DNA of 64,000 nt from Eriocheir sinensis (Eukaryota > Arthropoda > Malacostraca > Decapoda > Varunidae). The DNA is taken from the NCBI RefSeq assembly GCF_024679095.1, contig NC_066518.1:2928949-2992948 (forward strand). Direction: 5' to 3'. The first letter of the stretch is position 1; each line of letters begins with the position of its first letter. Shown one piece after another: positions 1 through 10,440 of this stretch. The notes below the pieces were generated by a model. The model worked only from the letters and a program-made list of their open reading frames with translations, made no database searches and was not told the origin of the DNA. Made by a program: the position numbers and the translations under genes.

Positions 1-30
1 TGTGAGCCAATTCTAATCGTAGTTTTATCG

Positions 31-90
31 GGAGTGGTGATGGGAGTGGTGGTGGTGGTAGGGGGGGGGGGGCGCTGCATGGTCCACACT
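31..90 (+). repeat. GGT/GGGA-rich segment also present at 1.6 kb
   Basis: A GTGGTGATGGGAGTGG-type run leads into a G tract and then GCGCTGCATGGT. The same order of motifs recurs at about 1604-1690, where the GATGGGAGTG unit is present three times. The shared non-simple end (GCGCTGCATGGT) shows that the two sites are duplicates rather than independent microsatellites. Its nature is unknown. Confidence 0.65.
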
Positions 91-300
91 CCTCAGGGAA
101 GCAACAGACCCGTAGGCATTTATGGTCTGGGCTGGACTACCTTAAAAGTCCCCTCCTGTTACCCACTTAAAACATTCATGGCCAGGGTCGAAAACTACAT
201 ACTTTCGGTGCCCTCTGGAAGCATTCAGTCTCCCTTTAAAGCACGGGCGTATTATCCCATATCGTCGCCCCAAGGTATTGAGGGGCCAAGTTTTTGATAA
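91..300. other. Unique-looking sequence, no gene recognised
   Basis: Mixed-composition DNA between the GGT segment and the 81-bp repeat. An 87-residue frame crosses it but resembles nothing I know. I see no RNA gene or element end here. Confidence 0.4.
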
Positions 301-309
301 TGTATCCGC

Positions 310-560
310 CATCATTCAATTACTTTTTATCGGAGTGTCTTTTAAAGTAACTCCGATTGAGATAGTCACCTACAAAATGCTCTCACATGCCATCGTTCAA
401 TTATTTTTTATCGCAGTGTCTTTTAAAGTAACTCCGATTGAGATAGTCACCTACAAAATGCTTTCACACGCCATCGTTCAATTATTTTTTATCGCAGTGT
501 CTTTTAAAGTAACCCCGTTTGAGATAGTCACCTACAAAATGCTCTCACATGCATTTGTTG
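310..560 (+). repeat. 81-bp tandem repeat, about 3 copies
   Basis: Copies begin at CATCATTCAA (310), CATCGTTCAA (391) and CATCGTTCA (472), a strict 81-bp spacing, and a fourth starts to decay near 553. The unit contains the motifs TTTTAAAGTAAC and GAGATAGTCACC. Because 81 is a multiple of three, one forward frame (278-592) stays open and reads a 27-residue repeat. I take that as a by-product of the period, since there is no flanking coding context. Confidence 0.9.
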
Positions 561-1335
561 ATCAGGTAAAACAATTTGACACATTTTGGTAACGGAAAGG
601 CAGACAGACAGATAAGGAGAGAGACGGACAATGACAAAACACACACAACAAACACGTGATTGCCTTCCTTGCTATGTGGAGGCGCCGATAATAAAGATGA
701 CGGATCCCATAATAGGCACAACAATAATGGTATGAAGCAGAGGAGGAGGAGGAGGAGGTGGTGGTGGAGAGGGGCTGGTGGGTGGGAAGGAGGCAGCAAA
801 AGGAGAAGGGAGAGGGGGAGAGCCTTTGAATGGAGGGAGGAGGTTGGCAGCGGTTCACGTCCCTCCCATTCATTACTATGGCACACACCCAGCAGCAGCA
901 GCACCACGCTAAACTTGGTGCTGCCCGCTGGCGTCTCCCCCCCCCCACACACACACACACACGCACACACACACATGTACACACTTCTATTGATCTTCTC
1001 CTTTCGGCTTCTACTAATCTTTAAAGGATCAGCAACTTTGTTTTTTTATCAGTTTTTTCGTTCTTTGATCTTCGTTCATCGTAAACAAATATCCGAAGGT
1101 AATTTATAAAACGATATCAGCTGTCTGTTCTAATTCTTGCCCTTCCATGTAGGTCAGCCGCACACATTCATATGGTAATTTAGAAACCGAACACACCACA
1201 ATACAAAGCAATACAATACACCACAACGAAACAGTGCGTGCAGGCCTTCAGGGAGACACCTAGTGGGCCACCTTGAAAGTTTCGGGCCAGGTAGCAACTG
1301 GGTTAGGTGAACATTAGGCGAGGCTGTGGCATACA
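561..1335. other. No gene; GGA-rich and CA-rich sequence
   Basis: The stretch holds a purine-rich GGAGGA/GGGAGA block (about 738-845) and an interrupted CA array (948-976). Otherwise it is AT-rich DNA in which I see no gene. Long frames on both strands here are translations of the simple repeats. Confidence 0.5.
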
Positions 1336-1338
1336 TGC

Positions 1339-1372
<34 letters not shown>
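1339..1372. repeat. (GT)n microsatellite
   Basis: An essentially perfect GT run of about 34 bp. Confidence 0.95.
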
Positions 1373-1375
<3 letters not shown>

Positions 1376-1451
1376 CCACCCGTCAACAATTTCGAAAGTA
1401 AAAGTCTATAATGTTAACAGTTATTTTATGGACTTGTACACACGCACGTGC

Positions 1452-1456
<5 letters not shown>

Positions 1457-1546
<90 letters not shown>
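1457..1546. repeat. (CA)n microsatellite, about 90 bp
   Basis: Uninterrupted CA dinucleotides, about 45 units. It lies 85 bp downstream of the GT array at 1339, so opposite-phase CA/GT arrays sit close together and could pair. Confidence 0.97.
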
Positions 1547-1549
<3 letters not shown>

Positions 1550-1603
1550 AGGTTCATTCCATAAGTGGACAAACAAACTGATGGCTGGATAGTGTCAGTG
1601 ATT

Positions 1604-1690
1604 GGCGGTGGTGGTGGTGATGGGAGTGGTGATGGGAGTGGTGATGGGAGTGGTGGTGGTGGTAGGGGGGGGAGGGGGCGCTGCATGGTG
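1604..1690 (+). repeat. Second copy of the GGT/GGGA segment
   Basis: This copy matches 31-90, including the terminal GCGCTGCATGGT, but carries extra GATGGGAGTG units. Downstream of the shared end the two loci diverge. Confidence 0.65.
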
Positions 1691-2219
1691 CATCGCAACA
1701 AGAAGTTTTCTCAGCCTTAAATATAGTAAAAGTTTTGAAAGAGGAGACAGACCAAGACTATATGAAAAGAAAAAAAAAAACGTCATATATGGCAAATAAA
1801 AAAAATAAATGCTCCAGAAAGAAAATATCAGCTCTAGGCCTTGAGATATTGAAGTAGTGTCTATTATGTTTAACTCAGAAAAAAAAGTTACCAATCAAGT
1901 TTAAATGCAAATTATACATTCTCTTCTTCCTTAGTTATTTTTGCCTTAATTTTCTTTTATCTCATTACTTCTTTATATTCATTTGTATTATCACCAAAGA
2001 AACTAAGCTTCCTGGGAATGCACTGTAGTGGCTGGGCTGGCGCGGCTGGACGTGGGATGCTAAACACTTTACTGTCAAGGACGGAATGTTATGTCGGGGC
2101 GATCGGGAGGCGAGGACGGACGAGGCAATAACCAGGCGTAATGGGACGACAGGAGGCATAAACGTTTTGTTGCGGCTGCCGATGTGAAGTGTGCGGGACA
2201 GGTAGTGAGGAATGACGAC
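1691..2219. other. AT-rich sequence, no gene recognised
   Basis: A-rich and T-rich sequence followed by a moderately GC-rich part at 2010-2215. No recognisable element end, RNA gene or protein similarity. Confidence 0.4.
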
Positions 2220-2220
2220 T

Positions 2221-2515
2221 GACCGACTGACTGACTGACTGACTGAAAGTATGAATGAGTGAATGAATGAATGAATGGTTGGTTATTGGTAAAGTATTTC
2301 TTTGTAGATTAGATTATGAATGAATGAATGAATGAATGAATGGAAGAATGACTGACTGACTGACTGAATGAATGAATGAATGGAAGAATGAATGAATGAA
2401 TGGGAGAATGAATGAATGAATGAATGGAAGAATGAATGAATGAATGAATGAATGGATGAATGAATGGAAGAATGAATGAATAAATGGAAGAATGAATGAA
2501 TGGTTGATTATTGGC
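2221..2515. repeat. Tetranucleotide array (GACT/GAAT)n, interrupted
   Basis: Runs of ACTG and GAAT/ATGA units alternate with a spacer containing GGTTATTGGTAAAG. A related GGTTGATTATTGGCAGT occurs at the end, so a larger unit (tetramers plus TTATTGG spacer) was probably duplicated. Confidence 0.9.
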
Positions 2516-2586
2516 AGTGATGATTATTTATTTGTAGATAAGAGAATATTGATAGATGTAGAATACTGTTATGCTCTCTTAGCACC

Positions 2587-2850
2587 TTGGTGAAGTCCGG
2601 TGTTCATCAAGGCAGTGTCCTGGGGCCTTTGTTGTTTACTTTATTTTCCAGTGATATCAGGGGAGGCATATACTTCAAAATATTGGAATATACTAATGAC
2701 ATATCACTTTATACTACCATCTCCTCCCCCCAACACAGAGTATCAGCAGCCACTGTTTTGGAAGAGGATGTTTCCAGAATTCATTTTTGGTGTACTCAGT
2801 GGGGGATGAAGTTGAATCCTTTGAAATCCCAGGATACTTGTCATATTCTA
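2587..2850 (+). pseudogene. LINE reverse-transcriptase fragment (degraded)
   Basis: The forward frame reads SGVHQGSVLGPLLF, the hallmark of the RT motif before the catalytic block in Jockey/CR1/I-type LINEs. It is followed after a short gap by EYTNDISLY, where the family has a Y/F-x-D-D box, and then by WGMKLNPLKSQ, matching the W-x-MKLN-x-x-KS motif. One catalytic aspartate is replaced (TND), and similarity stops near 2850. Only about 85 residues of a domain several hundred residues long remain. No endonuclease or upstream RT motifs flank it. It is a dead piece of an old insertion. Confidence 0.85.
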
Positions 2851-2910
2851 AACAACTACTGTAATTATTCTTCTAACTACAATCACCGTATCTACTTCTT
2901 ACTACTTTAA

Positions 2911-3355
2911 CTTCACCTCTATGGTCGCAAGCTGATCACCACTACCATATCAGTATCCCCTTAAAGACAGCCTGTCCTCTCTCACTTGGACTCCTATTTA
3001 TTTCCCTAACCTTCCTTTCTTCATTTCTCCCTTCCTCCATCCCTATCCACTACCATGTCCTCCTAGCTCTTCAACAGCCTCTTCTCCTTCAGAGCCTCCT
3101 TCCTCGCCTTCTTCGTCACTCACACACTTCACTTCATCACCTCTCACTTAATAACCTTCCTCCTTCTCCTCTTCTTGGTATCTTCAACGACCCGGAGTCA
3201 CGCTCGTTTCCTCCCGCATACCTGACACCAACGGGAATAGCTTATTGAGTTCGATAGCCCCTCCTTCCGCCTCCTTTGTGTAGCTATCTTCACCTTTACA
3301 TACCTGTGCATTCCTGGGCGGATAAACAAATATCACGTTCGGTTCCCTCTTCCAC
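2911..3355. other. Pyrimidine-rich sequence, no gene recognised
   Basis: CTTCCTC-type sequence to about 3180, then mixed-composition DNA. Open frames are short and low in complexity, and I see no element boundary. Confidence 0.4.
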
Positions 3356-3359
3356 GTGG

Positions 3360-3500
3360 CAATGAAACGTGAGGAGCGACTAGAAACACACGGGGTAAAA
3401 GGTGAGATGAGATGAGGGAAGGAAAGGTGGTGACAATGAGACACGAGGAGGGACTAGAAACACGCGCCGGGGTGGAAGGTGGGATGAGGTGAGGAAAGGA
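3360..3500 (+). repeat. 75-bp tandem duplication
   Basis: CAATGAAACGTGAGGAGCGA (about 3360) recurs as CAATGAGACACGAGGAGGGA (about 3435). Both are followed by CTAGAAACAC and a GGTGAGATGAG-type tract. It then grades into a degenerate GACGA-rich region up to 3740. Confidence 0.75.
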
Positions 3501-3875
3501 CGAGTGTGGCTGCTGTTGATGACGATGATGATGGAGGACAAGGAGGAAGAGGATAAGGGAATAACCGGCGACAATGAATACGACGACCATGCAGATGACA
3601 GCGACGACGAATACACGGACCAGTAGAAGGAAAACGAAAACATAGGACGAGGGTAAAAACGACCACCGGAAACGAAGTCGACGACCAGACCACGACGACG
3701 ACGACTATACGGCGACCATCAGAAGGAAACATGTAAATAAAGAAAGCCAGGGCGACGCGAGGAACGGGGAAAGAAGAGGCAATAAAATGTTAATCAAAGG
3801 CCGCGAACTCAGACGCTTCGCGGAAATTTTTGAGACGATTCAATGGCGAGTGTTGTTGTCCTTGACGTCATACCT

Positions 3876-4089
<214 letters not shown>

Positions 4090-4349
4090 AAAGAAAAGGA
4101 TGAGAAAAAGAATGAAAAAAATGAAAGAAAGAAAGAGAGGAAGAGAAATTTTCCAAGACAATTCATTCATCTCTTTTCCTGTGTCTCTTAGTTTACATAT
4201 TTCCCATTCTTTTCGGCTCATCCCTGCCCCCCCCTTCCCCCCCTCACCCTCTCCCTTCGATACAATTTCCTCTTTCCTGCAGCGCGAGTCTCCTTCCTTC
4301 AACAGATGTGGCAAAAAAGTTATGTTCTTCCTCTCATCTGTTTTGTTCT

Positions 4350-4545
4350 TTCCTTCTCCTCCTCCTCCTCCTCTTCCTCTTCCTCCTTCGCCTCCTTGAT
4401 TTTCTTGCATTAGTTACTCTTTTTTTTTTTCGTACTCATCTCAAGAAAAAAAAAACATCTCTTGGGTTCAAAAGCAAAAATTTGTCTTTCTTGCTGTTTG
4501 GTTTATCAGGAAATCAGGAGGAGGAGGAGGAGGAGGAGGAGGAAT
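4350..4545. repeat. CCT/CTT block and (GGA)n microsatellite
   Basis: A CTC/CTT-rich stretch (4350-4395), then a perfect GGA run (about 4517-4543). The two lie on opposite strands about 130 bp apart and could pair. Confidence 0.85.
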
Positions 4546-4609
4546 AAAACAAAACTGAATGAAGGCAAGAAAAACAGGGAAAAAAAAATAAAGAAATGGG
4601 ATTGAAGGT

Positions 4610-4880
4610 AACATTGAGGAGGAGGAAGAGATGAAGAAGGAGGAGGAAGAAGAGGAAGATGATAAAGAAAGAGGTGGAGGAGGAGGAGGAAGAAGAAGAG
4701 AAAGAAGAAGAAGAAAAGAAAGAAGAAGATGATGAAAGAGAAGAAGAAGAAAAAGAGAGAAGGAAGAAGATGATGAAGAAGAAGAAGAAGAAGAGAAAGA
4801 AGAAGAAGATGATGAAGATGAAGAAGAAGAAGAAGGAGAAAAACAAAAGAAGAAGAGGAGGGGGAGGAGGAGAAGAGAGA
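4610..4880. repeat. Degenerate (GAA/GGA/GAT)n purine tract
   Basis: About 270 bp of nearly pure purine built from GAA, GGA and GAT triplets, giving spurious poly-E/K frames forward and poly-S/L frames reverse. Confidence 0.9.
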
Positions 4881-4960
4881 AAAACAGGGCCCACGACACG
4901 TGTTGGCGTCGCACACGTGTCCCGGAGGAAGAGGTCCCTCGGAAATTGCTCCTGTCTCAC

Positions 4961-4961
<1 letters not shown>

Positions 4962-5023
<62 letters not shown>
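4962..5023. repeat. (GA)n microsatellite
   Basis: About 62 bp of uninterrupted GA. Confidence 0.97.
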
Positions 5024-5025
<2 letters not shown>

Positions 5026-5222
5026 AGGGAATGAAATCAATTGAACGAGTATAGCATTGGAAGATTTTCAGACCTCGCACGAGAGACAACATGTGGCGGC
5101 TGAGGGTGAATGGATTATGGGTCACAGGTGGGTCATGGAGGTGGAATGAAGGGTGGAATGCCTCGGTGGAATGCTTGATCCTAGAATGCGGGTTTTAATA
5201 CAAGGAGGAAAAGCGGAAAAGT

Positions 5223-5266
5223 GATGATGATGATGATGATGAGGAGGAGGAGGAGGAGGAGGAGGA
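5223..5266. repeat. (GAT)n-(GAG)n microsatellite
   Basis: Seven GAT triplets pass into GAG/GGA triplets. Confidence 0.93.
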
Positions 5267-5410
5267 TTTGATACATTTATTGAGATAAACACATACATAT
5301 AACAGTATACATATATAGCCTCAAAAGGATGAAGGTACCTTTGTTGACTTCACCCGGAGGAAAAGGAAGAAAAGGAAGGAGAGTTGTATCAAGGAGATTC
5401 TGATGGGTGA

Positions 5411-5725
5411 CTGCTAAAGGGAGAGGGAAAAAAATATATGGGTAGGCCTACTGTTAGAACTTATCACAACACACACCGCCATCCCCGTTGCTCCAGGATA
5501 AAGAAAGAAAAAGAACCAAAGATATAAAGAAAGAAAGGAAAAGAAAGAAAAGCATGAAAGAAAGAGAGAGGGAGAGATAAATTTCCAAAAACATTTATTT
5601 CATTTCATCCTCGTGTCGAAGGAATGTGAAAATAGGACTGCTAAAAGGGAAGGTAAGGAAAAGTAATCTATGGGTAATGGATAGGGCTTAACACATCACA
5701 CACCACCATCCCCGTTGCTTAAGGG
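5411..5725 (+). repeat. Imperfect duplication, about 227-bp spacing
   Basis: The first copy has GACTGCTAAAGGGAGAGG, then CACACCGCCATCCCCGTTGC (about 5471). The second has GGACTGCTAAAAGGGAAGG, then CACACCACCATCCCCGTTGC (about 5699). The spacer holds GAAAGAAAGAGAGGGAGAG and TTTCCAAAAACA, which resemble sequence at 4120-4160, so the duplication may have involved the flank of the large GA array. Confidence 0.7.
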
Positions 5726-6335
5726 GGGGAGGGAGGGTGGGGTAGTAACCGCTCTTTGTCGGTGTAAAAATATTTCGGTATGTTGTCTAAATGAATCTTA
5801 GATGAATGAACGAATGAGTGAATGCTATTACGAATGAATGAATGAATAACGAACGACACTAAATGAATGGAATGCTTATTATAATTCACATTCAGACAAC
5901 AGTTCATTTTCGCGCATCCGTTCAATTTTCGTTGTTCTCGTTACAGGCACTAATTGGAACGGCACAGACACACCCACAAACGTACCCTACAGCAGGTGAA
6001 CGGCGGAAGCGAAAGCTAATCATGCAGGTAACCCAGATTGGAACACTGTGGCAGCAGCGTAACCTCTATCTCTATACCACACGCCGCCCTGCCCCCCACG
6101 GCCGCCCAAACTCCACCACGCCGCCACGCGAACGGGAATGGGGCGGAAATGGCGGCCTTGGGGGGAGGGGGGGGAGGGGGAGGGTACGAAGGGCCTCTGT
6201 TGCCGCTGCGGGAGGTCGGTGGTTCGTGCCCCCTGGAGAGTACCTGTAGGGGGATCGTGGCCTCGGGGAACGCAGAGGGGCGGAGGGGGCGCACTGAGGA
6301 GGTAGCGGTGCGGCTCCAGGGTTATTTCCGACAGG
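5726..6335. other. AT-rich then GC/CpG-rich sequence, no gene
   Basis: A GAAT-rich stretch (5790-5880) is followed by GC-rich DNA at 6080-6320 with many CG dinucleotides and a G-rich run near 6160-6185. A cryptic promoter or CpG-rich element is possible, but I see no initiator, exon or conserved motif that supports it. Confidence 0.35.
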
Positions 6336-6338
6336 TGT

Positions 6339-6460
6339 GTGTATGTTTACATGTATGTGTGTGTGTGTGTGTGTGTGTACATTCCTCTCAATCGGTAATC
6401 AAACAGTCTTCCTCCTCTTCCTCCTCCTCCTCTTCTTCCTCCTCTTCCTCTAGCTTCTCT
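6339..6460. repeat. (GT)n and (CTT/CTC)n microsatellites
   Basis: A GT run (about 6354-6378) is followed 35 bp later by CTT/CTC triplets (6411-6455). Confidence 0.9.
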
Positions 6461-6564
6461 TCTTTCCCCGTCTTCCACCCTTAGTACCTCGAATTCCCTC
6501 CCGTTTCCTGACCCTTTACCTAACCTCTAAGCCATTCACTTCCTATTTACCCTTCACTCTTCCC

Positions 6565-6665
6565 TTTCCTTACCCTACACACACCCTTCACCCTTCCCTT
6601 CCCCCCTCTATACACACCCTTCACCCTGCCCTTCCCTTCCCCCCTCTATACACACTTCTACCTGT
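6565..6665 (+). repeat. Short tandem repeat, about 40-bp unit
   Basis: ACACACCCTTCACCCTTCCC, TTCCCCCCTCTATACACACC and their variants recur about 2.5 times. Confidence 0.75.
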
Positions 6666-7190
6666 AACGTTTTCCTGTTTCCTGAGCCTCTAAACAAATA
6701 TATAAGTCAGCCAATCAAATGCCTCAACCCTTCGTTTTCTATTTTACCCTCACCTCTTCCTCCCATATCATCATTACATATTTACTTCCCTATAACGACT
6801 CTTTCTATGCATTTCGTTTTTCTTAGTTTCCATTTGGCGTTCACTCCCTCAATCTTCTGGTAATGTTATCTTTTTTTTTTCATTTTCATTCCCTTCTCTC
6901 ATTCTCTTGTCCTGTTTTTCTTGATATTTCTTCACTTTCTGTTATTCTCTCATTCTCTTTTTTTCTCTCTTTATTTTTTCTTTCTTAGTGGCATTAATGG
7001 TTGCCTATATATTACACCCAAACCATTACCCTTTTCTATAGTTCCCCTTTATTTTTTCTCATTTCAGTCACCTTTTCTTTCTTTAATATTCATCACTGGT
7101 TTTCCCGCTACTCGCCGCTCCCATAAAAGACAAAAATAAAGAATAACCAAAAGAGAGATTCATTTCTTGTGGAGACGTTTATGAACACGG
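6666..7190. other. T-rich sequence, no gene
   Basis: Pyrimidine- and AT-rich DNA. A 72-residue forward frame (6921-7139) is mostly F, L and S and has no family resemblance. Confidence 0.4.
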
Positions 7191-7193
7191 CTT

Positions 7194-7368
7194 ATTTTTT
7201 TTTGTTACACCAATGGAGGCAGCTCAAGGGCATAATACGAAAAAAAAAAAGTCCGCTTGGCGCTGCTCAAGTAATAGAAAAAATAAAAAAGAATTAGAGG
7301 TCAGAGGAGAGGTCAAATTCGAATCGTGAGGTGTCTTGATTCTCCAACCCTTCGAAAGAGTTCAAGTC
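7194..7368 (-). mobile_element. LINE 3' tail (truncated copy)
   Basis: Read on the minus strand, it starts in the last ORF2 codons (DLNSF, as in the 27-kb LINE copy) and runs through the 3' UTR core to a terminal TGTAAC followed by A. Read on the plus strand this appears as T-run, ACACCAATGGAGGCAGCTCA, then AGTCCGCTTGGCGCTGCTC. The copy is diverged: the usual GAGGTCAATTTCGG is GAGGTCAAATTCGAATCG. It is severely 5'-truncated, as is normal for target-primed LINE insertions. Confidence 0.8.
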
Positions 7369-7425
7369 CTGCAAGTCTATCCTGCCTCGTGCGTCCTCTG
7401 CTCCTGTTGCTTCCTCGCCAACGCG

Positions 7426-7453
7426 CCCGCCCCGCCCCGCCCCGCCCCGCCCA
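7426..7453. repeat. (CCCCG)n pentanucleotide array
   Basis: About five CCCGC/CCCCG units. The minus strand has regularly spaced GGGG runs and fits the G-quadruplex pattern. Confidence 0.9.
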
Positions 7454-7529
7454 TCCCTCTCGTTGTTTACATTCCTCAGTAGGATATTTATGAAGGGTGT
7501 TATTCTCCTTCCTGCTCTCGTGTTCTCCC

Positions 7530-7694
7530 CAACGGTGCCAGATTATCGTACTCAGCCGCTAATATTTCCCGACTTCCTACCCCGAAACTGTCTTCTGGGC
7601 TCCAATAACGAAACTCATTTATAGTTATCGTTGTTAATAGTTAGGCGTCAGAAACCGTTAAATACTATGCTCTGAGTACGATAATCTGGCAATA
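7530..7694. mobile_element. MITE, TGCCAGATTATCGTACTC family, with TSD
   Basis: A non-coding element of about 165 bp with TIRs. The left end reads TGCCAGATTATCGTACTCAG and the right end is its exact reverse complement, CTGAGTACGATAATCTGGCA. GTGTTCTCCC flanks it on both sides (7520-7529 and 7695-7704), a 9-10-bp TSD. Other copies lie at 19.24, 48.14, 48.92, 49.12 and 49.33 kb. Relative to 49.12 kb it lacks about 30 bp internally. TIRs plus an 8-10-bp TSD suggest mobilisation by a hAT- or MULE-like transposase, which is inference. Confidence 0.88.
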
Positions 7695-7985
7695 GTGTTC
7701 TCCCTTATTGTTGTACCCCGCTATCGGCATTCCTCTCCTTCCTCCCTCATATTCCGATTCCTCATTATCCTCCTCTATTTTTTCTTTCACTTCCTTGATT
7801 TTATATTTTTCATTGGTGATGCTTTTCTCTCTCCTCTTACTCTAATTTCATCACTCGTTTATTTCCTATACCTCCTCCTCCTCCTCCATCTTTTTCTTCT
7901 TCTTCTCTTTCTTATTCTTTTTCCTCCTCTTTTTTTCTTCTTCTTTTTTTTCTTCCAAGTATGAATGCACTTCTGCCCGCCACAG
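7695..7985. other. Pyrimidine-rich sequence with CTT/CTC runs
   Basis: Mostly T and C, with CTC and CTT triplets at 7869-7960. The 89-residue forward frame is low-complexity F/L. No gene. Confidence 0.5.
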
Positions 7986-8224
7986 GTTCGGGAAAGTGGC
8001 GGCAAGCGACAGTGGGTGTGTTGTGTAGGCATATCACCGCACGGCCCCTCACCAGGACCACCACGCCCTGCAACCCCCGCCACCAGAGCCACCACCACAG
8101 CGGCCACCACCACCAATACCATCAAGCACAACTCTCGTACGAAAATGTCGCTTTACTTTGTTTTATGTATAAACGTAACATCCTGTAGTAAACTGGCAGG
8201 GTAGGATTCAGCAATTGTTGTGGA

Positions 8225-8226
<2 letters not shown>

Positions 8227-8257
<31 letters not shown>

Positions 8258-8268
8258 CATCATCATAA
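8227..8268. repeat. (ATT)n microsatellite
   Basis: About 12 ATT triplets, ending in ATC triplets. Confidence 0.95.
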
Positions 8269-8985
8269 TTTTTACTATAGGACAAGAATGTCAGCCACTC
8301 TGGAGAGTTTAAGGAACTATATACCCAATCAGGGTCACAACGGGGGAGCATTAGCCTTAGAAAAGAGCAAGTTGCCTTAGTAAAAATTACAATAACTCTA
8401 CTCTTCATGAATTGCAGGTTTTCAGCTTAACAACAACACAACATTTGGAAAGAAGTTACACAGTTTAGTTATAAGTGGAGCAAAGCCTTTAGAAAATTGA
8501 GTATTACTAAAGCGAATAGCCAAATCATGAGTTCAGTTTATATGTAAATCGTAATTTTGATATAAAGACAAAGAGTAATTAGATGACAAGCGAGTCTAGC
8601 GAGGTAGTACATGAATGGATGAGGCTTAGCAGTCTTGTGGTGAGTGCCAATACTATAAACAGTCTGAAGATTGGGTGGTATGAACTCATGCATAGGAAAG
8701 GTTGGGTTAGGTCACTTAGGTGGTGGTATGTTAACGGGGGCCGCCATGTTTGAGGTAACTGCTCTCTTCCAGACTCGTTAAGTTTTATTCGTTTGTTTTC
8801 ATTTCAGCTTAACTTCCCTCCTTTATTCCTATTACTGGACGGCTGGTAGCATCAAAATAATATTACCAATTCTACCAAAACATTTTATCTTCAGACCAAA
8901 ATAAATTATACTCCTTAGCGTTCCATATTATACACTAAAAAAAGAATAGAGATCAATTAACGTGCGTCGCGTGTACTAAGTCATC

Positions 8986-8988
<3 letters not shown>
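8269..8988. other. 720 bp of mixed sequence, nothing recognised
   Basis: Non-repetitive-looking, AT-rich DNA without long frames, tRNA-like boxes, element ends or strong inverted repeats. It is one of the few simple-repeat-free stretches in the window. Confidence 0.4.

Positions 8989-8989
<1 letters not shown>

Positions 8990-9028
<39 letters not shown>
8990..9028. repeat. (CA)n microsatellite
   Basis: About 38 bp of CA. Confidence 0.96.
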
Positions 9029-9030
<2 letters not shown>

Positions 9031-9262
9031 CCACACATAACTAGTGCAACCCAGAATTTTTTGCTCTTGCCTTTCCGTCGCTCATGTGATATTAATACAC
9101 CTCATACCGATGAATTCCGCCTTATTCTTACGATACTGGTGCCTGTTTTCATACGCGGCTCGTTTTCATGAGATATCTACCCGCTGTTGTCTCTGCGTCT
9201 GTTTATTTTTTTAACTAATTGTCTACATTGTAATTTCCTGGCTGTGTATTTGTTCTTTCATG

Positions 9263-9317
9263 GTTGTTTGTCTGTCTGTCTGTCTGTCTGTCTGCTCTCT
9301 CTCTCTCTCTCTCTCTC
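9263..9317. repeat. (CTGT)n-(CT)n compound microsatellite
   Basis: Six to seven TGTC/CTGT tetramers pass into a CT run. Confidence 0.94.
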
Positions 9318-9511
9318 CTTCCACTTTAACATTTTCCCTCACATAATATATTCTTTTTTTCTGTTTTTCTATCTTTTCTCTCTCTTTTTAAATTCATCCT
9401 TCTTTCCTGTCGAATAATATATATATTCTCTCTCCTCTCCACTTTTTTTTTCTTCCCTTGTTTCTCCTCCATACGAAGACGATGTTGTCTGTTTGTGTGT
9501 CTGTCGGTCTG

Positions 9512-9513
<2 letters not shown>

Positions 9514-9591
<78 letters not shown>
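9514..9591. repeat. (CT)n microsatellite
   Basis: About 78 bp of uninterrupted CT, preceded by TCTGT variants. Confidence 0.97.
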
Positions 9592-9595
<4 letters not shown>

Positions 9596-10017
9596 CTTCA
9601 GTCATGCATTCACGGGATCGATCTCTTTGCATCCGGTTCAGTTCATTTTCCTTGGCATGTGAGCGACGCAGCCGTTCAGTTTTGCCTCATTTCTGCAACC
9701 TCCTGCCCTCCCTCCCTTCCTTCCCCCTTTCCTGCCGACCTGCCTCTCCTCACCACACGTGTGCCACATACAATAAACAAAGCAACGTGCAAGTCCCCTC
9801 ACACCCCCGCCACCACAAACACCTCGCACCAGGCCGGATTTTAGTGGTTAGAATGAGCAGCGAGAGGAAGAGTTTACAAGGATGAGTCTTTGTCCTCGTC
9901 TGCCGTGACCCATAATTTTCTCTCTTTTTATATTATGTTAGGTCGATGTTTGCCTTACTTTATATAGGTGGCTTTGTCTTCGTCAGTCTTGGCCTAAATT
10001 TTTCTTGTTTTGTTTGT
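9592..10017. other. No gene recognised
   Basis: Mixed sequence. Frames running out of the CT array lose the repeat after 9592 and show no family resemblance. Confidence 0.4.
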
Positions 10018-10160
10018 TTTTATGTAAGGATGTTGTTTACTTCACTGTCTGTCTTCCGTTGTTTTACCGTCTGTTTTTAGACTTTTTTGTGGCTTTTCGC
10101 TCTCCGTGCATATATATAGAATGTTTTTCCATCCTGATTTTGTTTGTCATTTCCCAATTA
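10018..10160 (+). repeat. Duplicated segment, copy 1 (left part)
   Basis: Shares TTTTTATGTAAGG, TTGTTTACTTCACT, GTGGCTTTTCGCTCTCCGTG and GAATGTTTTTCCATCCTGAT, in order, with 11487-11622. The right part of the segment (TGTGTGTTGTTTCTG, GAGGCGTCAGATGAGCCCCC) is found at about 11098-11160 here but directly downstream (11626-11672) in the second copy. Copy 1 is therefore split by about 930 bp. Confidence 0.85.
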
Positions 10161-10163
<3 letters not shown>

Positions 10164-10239
<76 letters not shown>

Positions 10240-10263
10240 TGTTCTTGTTTCTTGTTGCTACTG

Positions 10264-10294
<31 letters not shown>
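10164..10294. repeat. (ATT)n and (CTA)n microsatellites
   Basis: About 70 bp of ATT (10164-10235), then about 36 bp of CTA/TAC triplets (10258-10294) that run directly into the LINE tail. Confidence 0.96.
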
Positions 10295-10296
<2 letters not shown>

Positions 10297-10440
10297 TTTT
10301 TTTACAACAAAGGAGACAGCTCAAGGGCACAAAGAAAGGAAACAATAAAAAAAAAAGCCCGCTACTCGCTGCCCCTAAAAACAAGAATCAAAAGAGGTGG
10401 CCGAAAGAGAGGTCAATTTCGGAAGGAGAGGTATCCTGAT
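10295..10440 (-). mobile_element. LINE 3' tail inserted in a TAC array
   Basis: On the minus strand it carries CTCTCCTTCCGAAATTGACC, TCTCTTTCGGCCACCTC, the AGCGAGTAGCGGGC core, CCCTTGAGCTGTCTCC and a terminal TTTGTTGTAAA with an A-run. TAC/ACT triplets border it on both sides, so the insertion appears to lie inside one microsatellite. It is truncated just downstream of the ORF2 stop. The longest frame here (10064-10384 minus) is UTR read-through, not a gene. Confidence 0.88.

Noticed and set aside
278..592. 104-residue frame over the 81-bp repeat as a repeat protein
   Set aside because: A 3-copy array with a period divisible by three keeps one frame open by chance; no start context or similarity.
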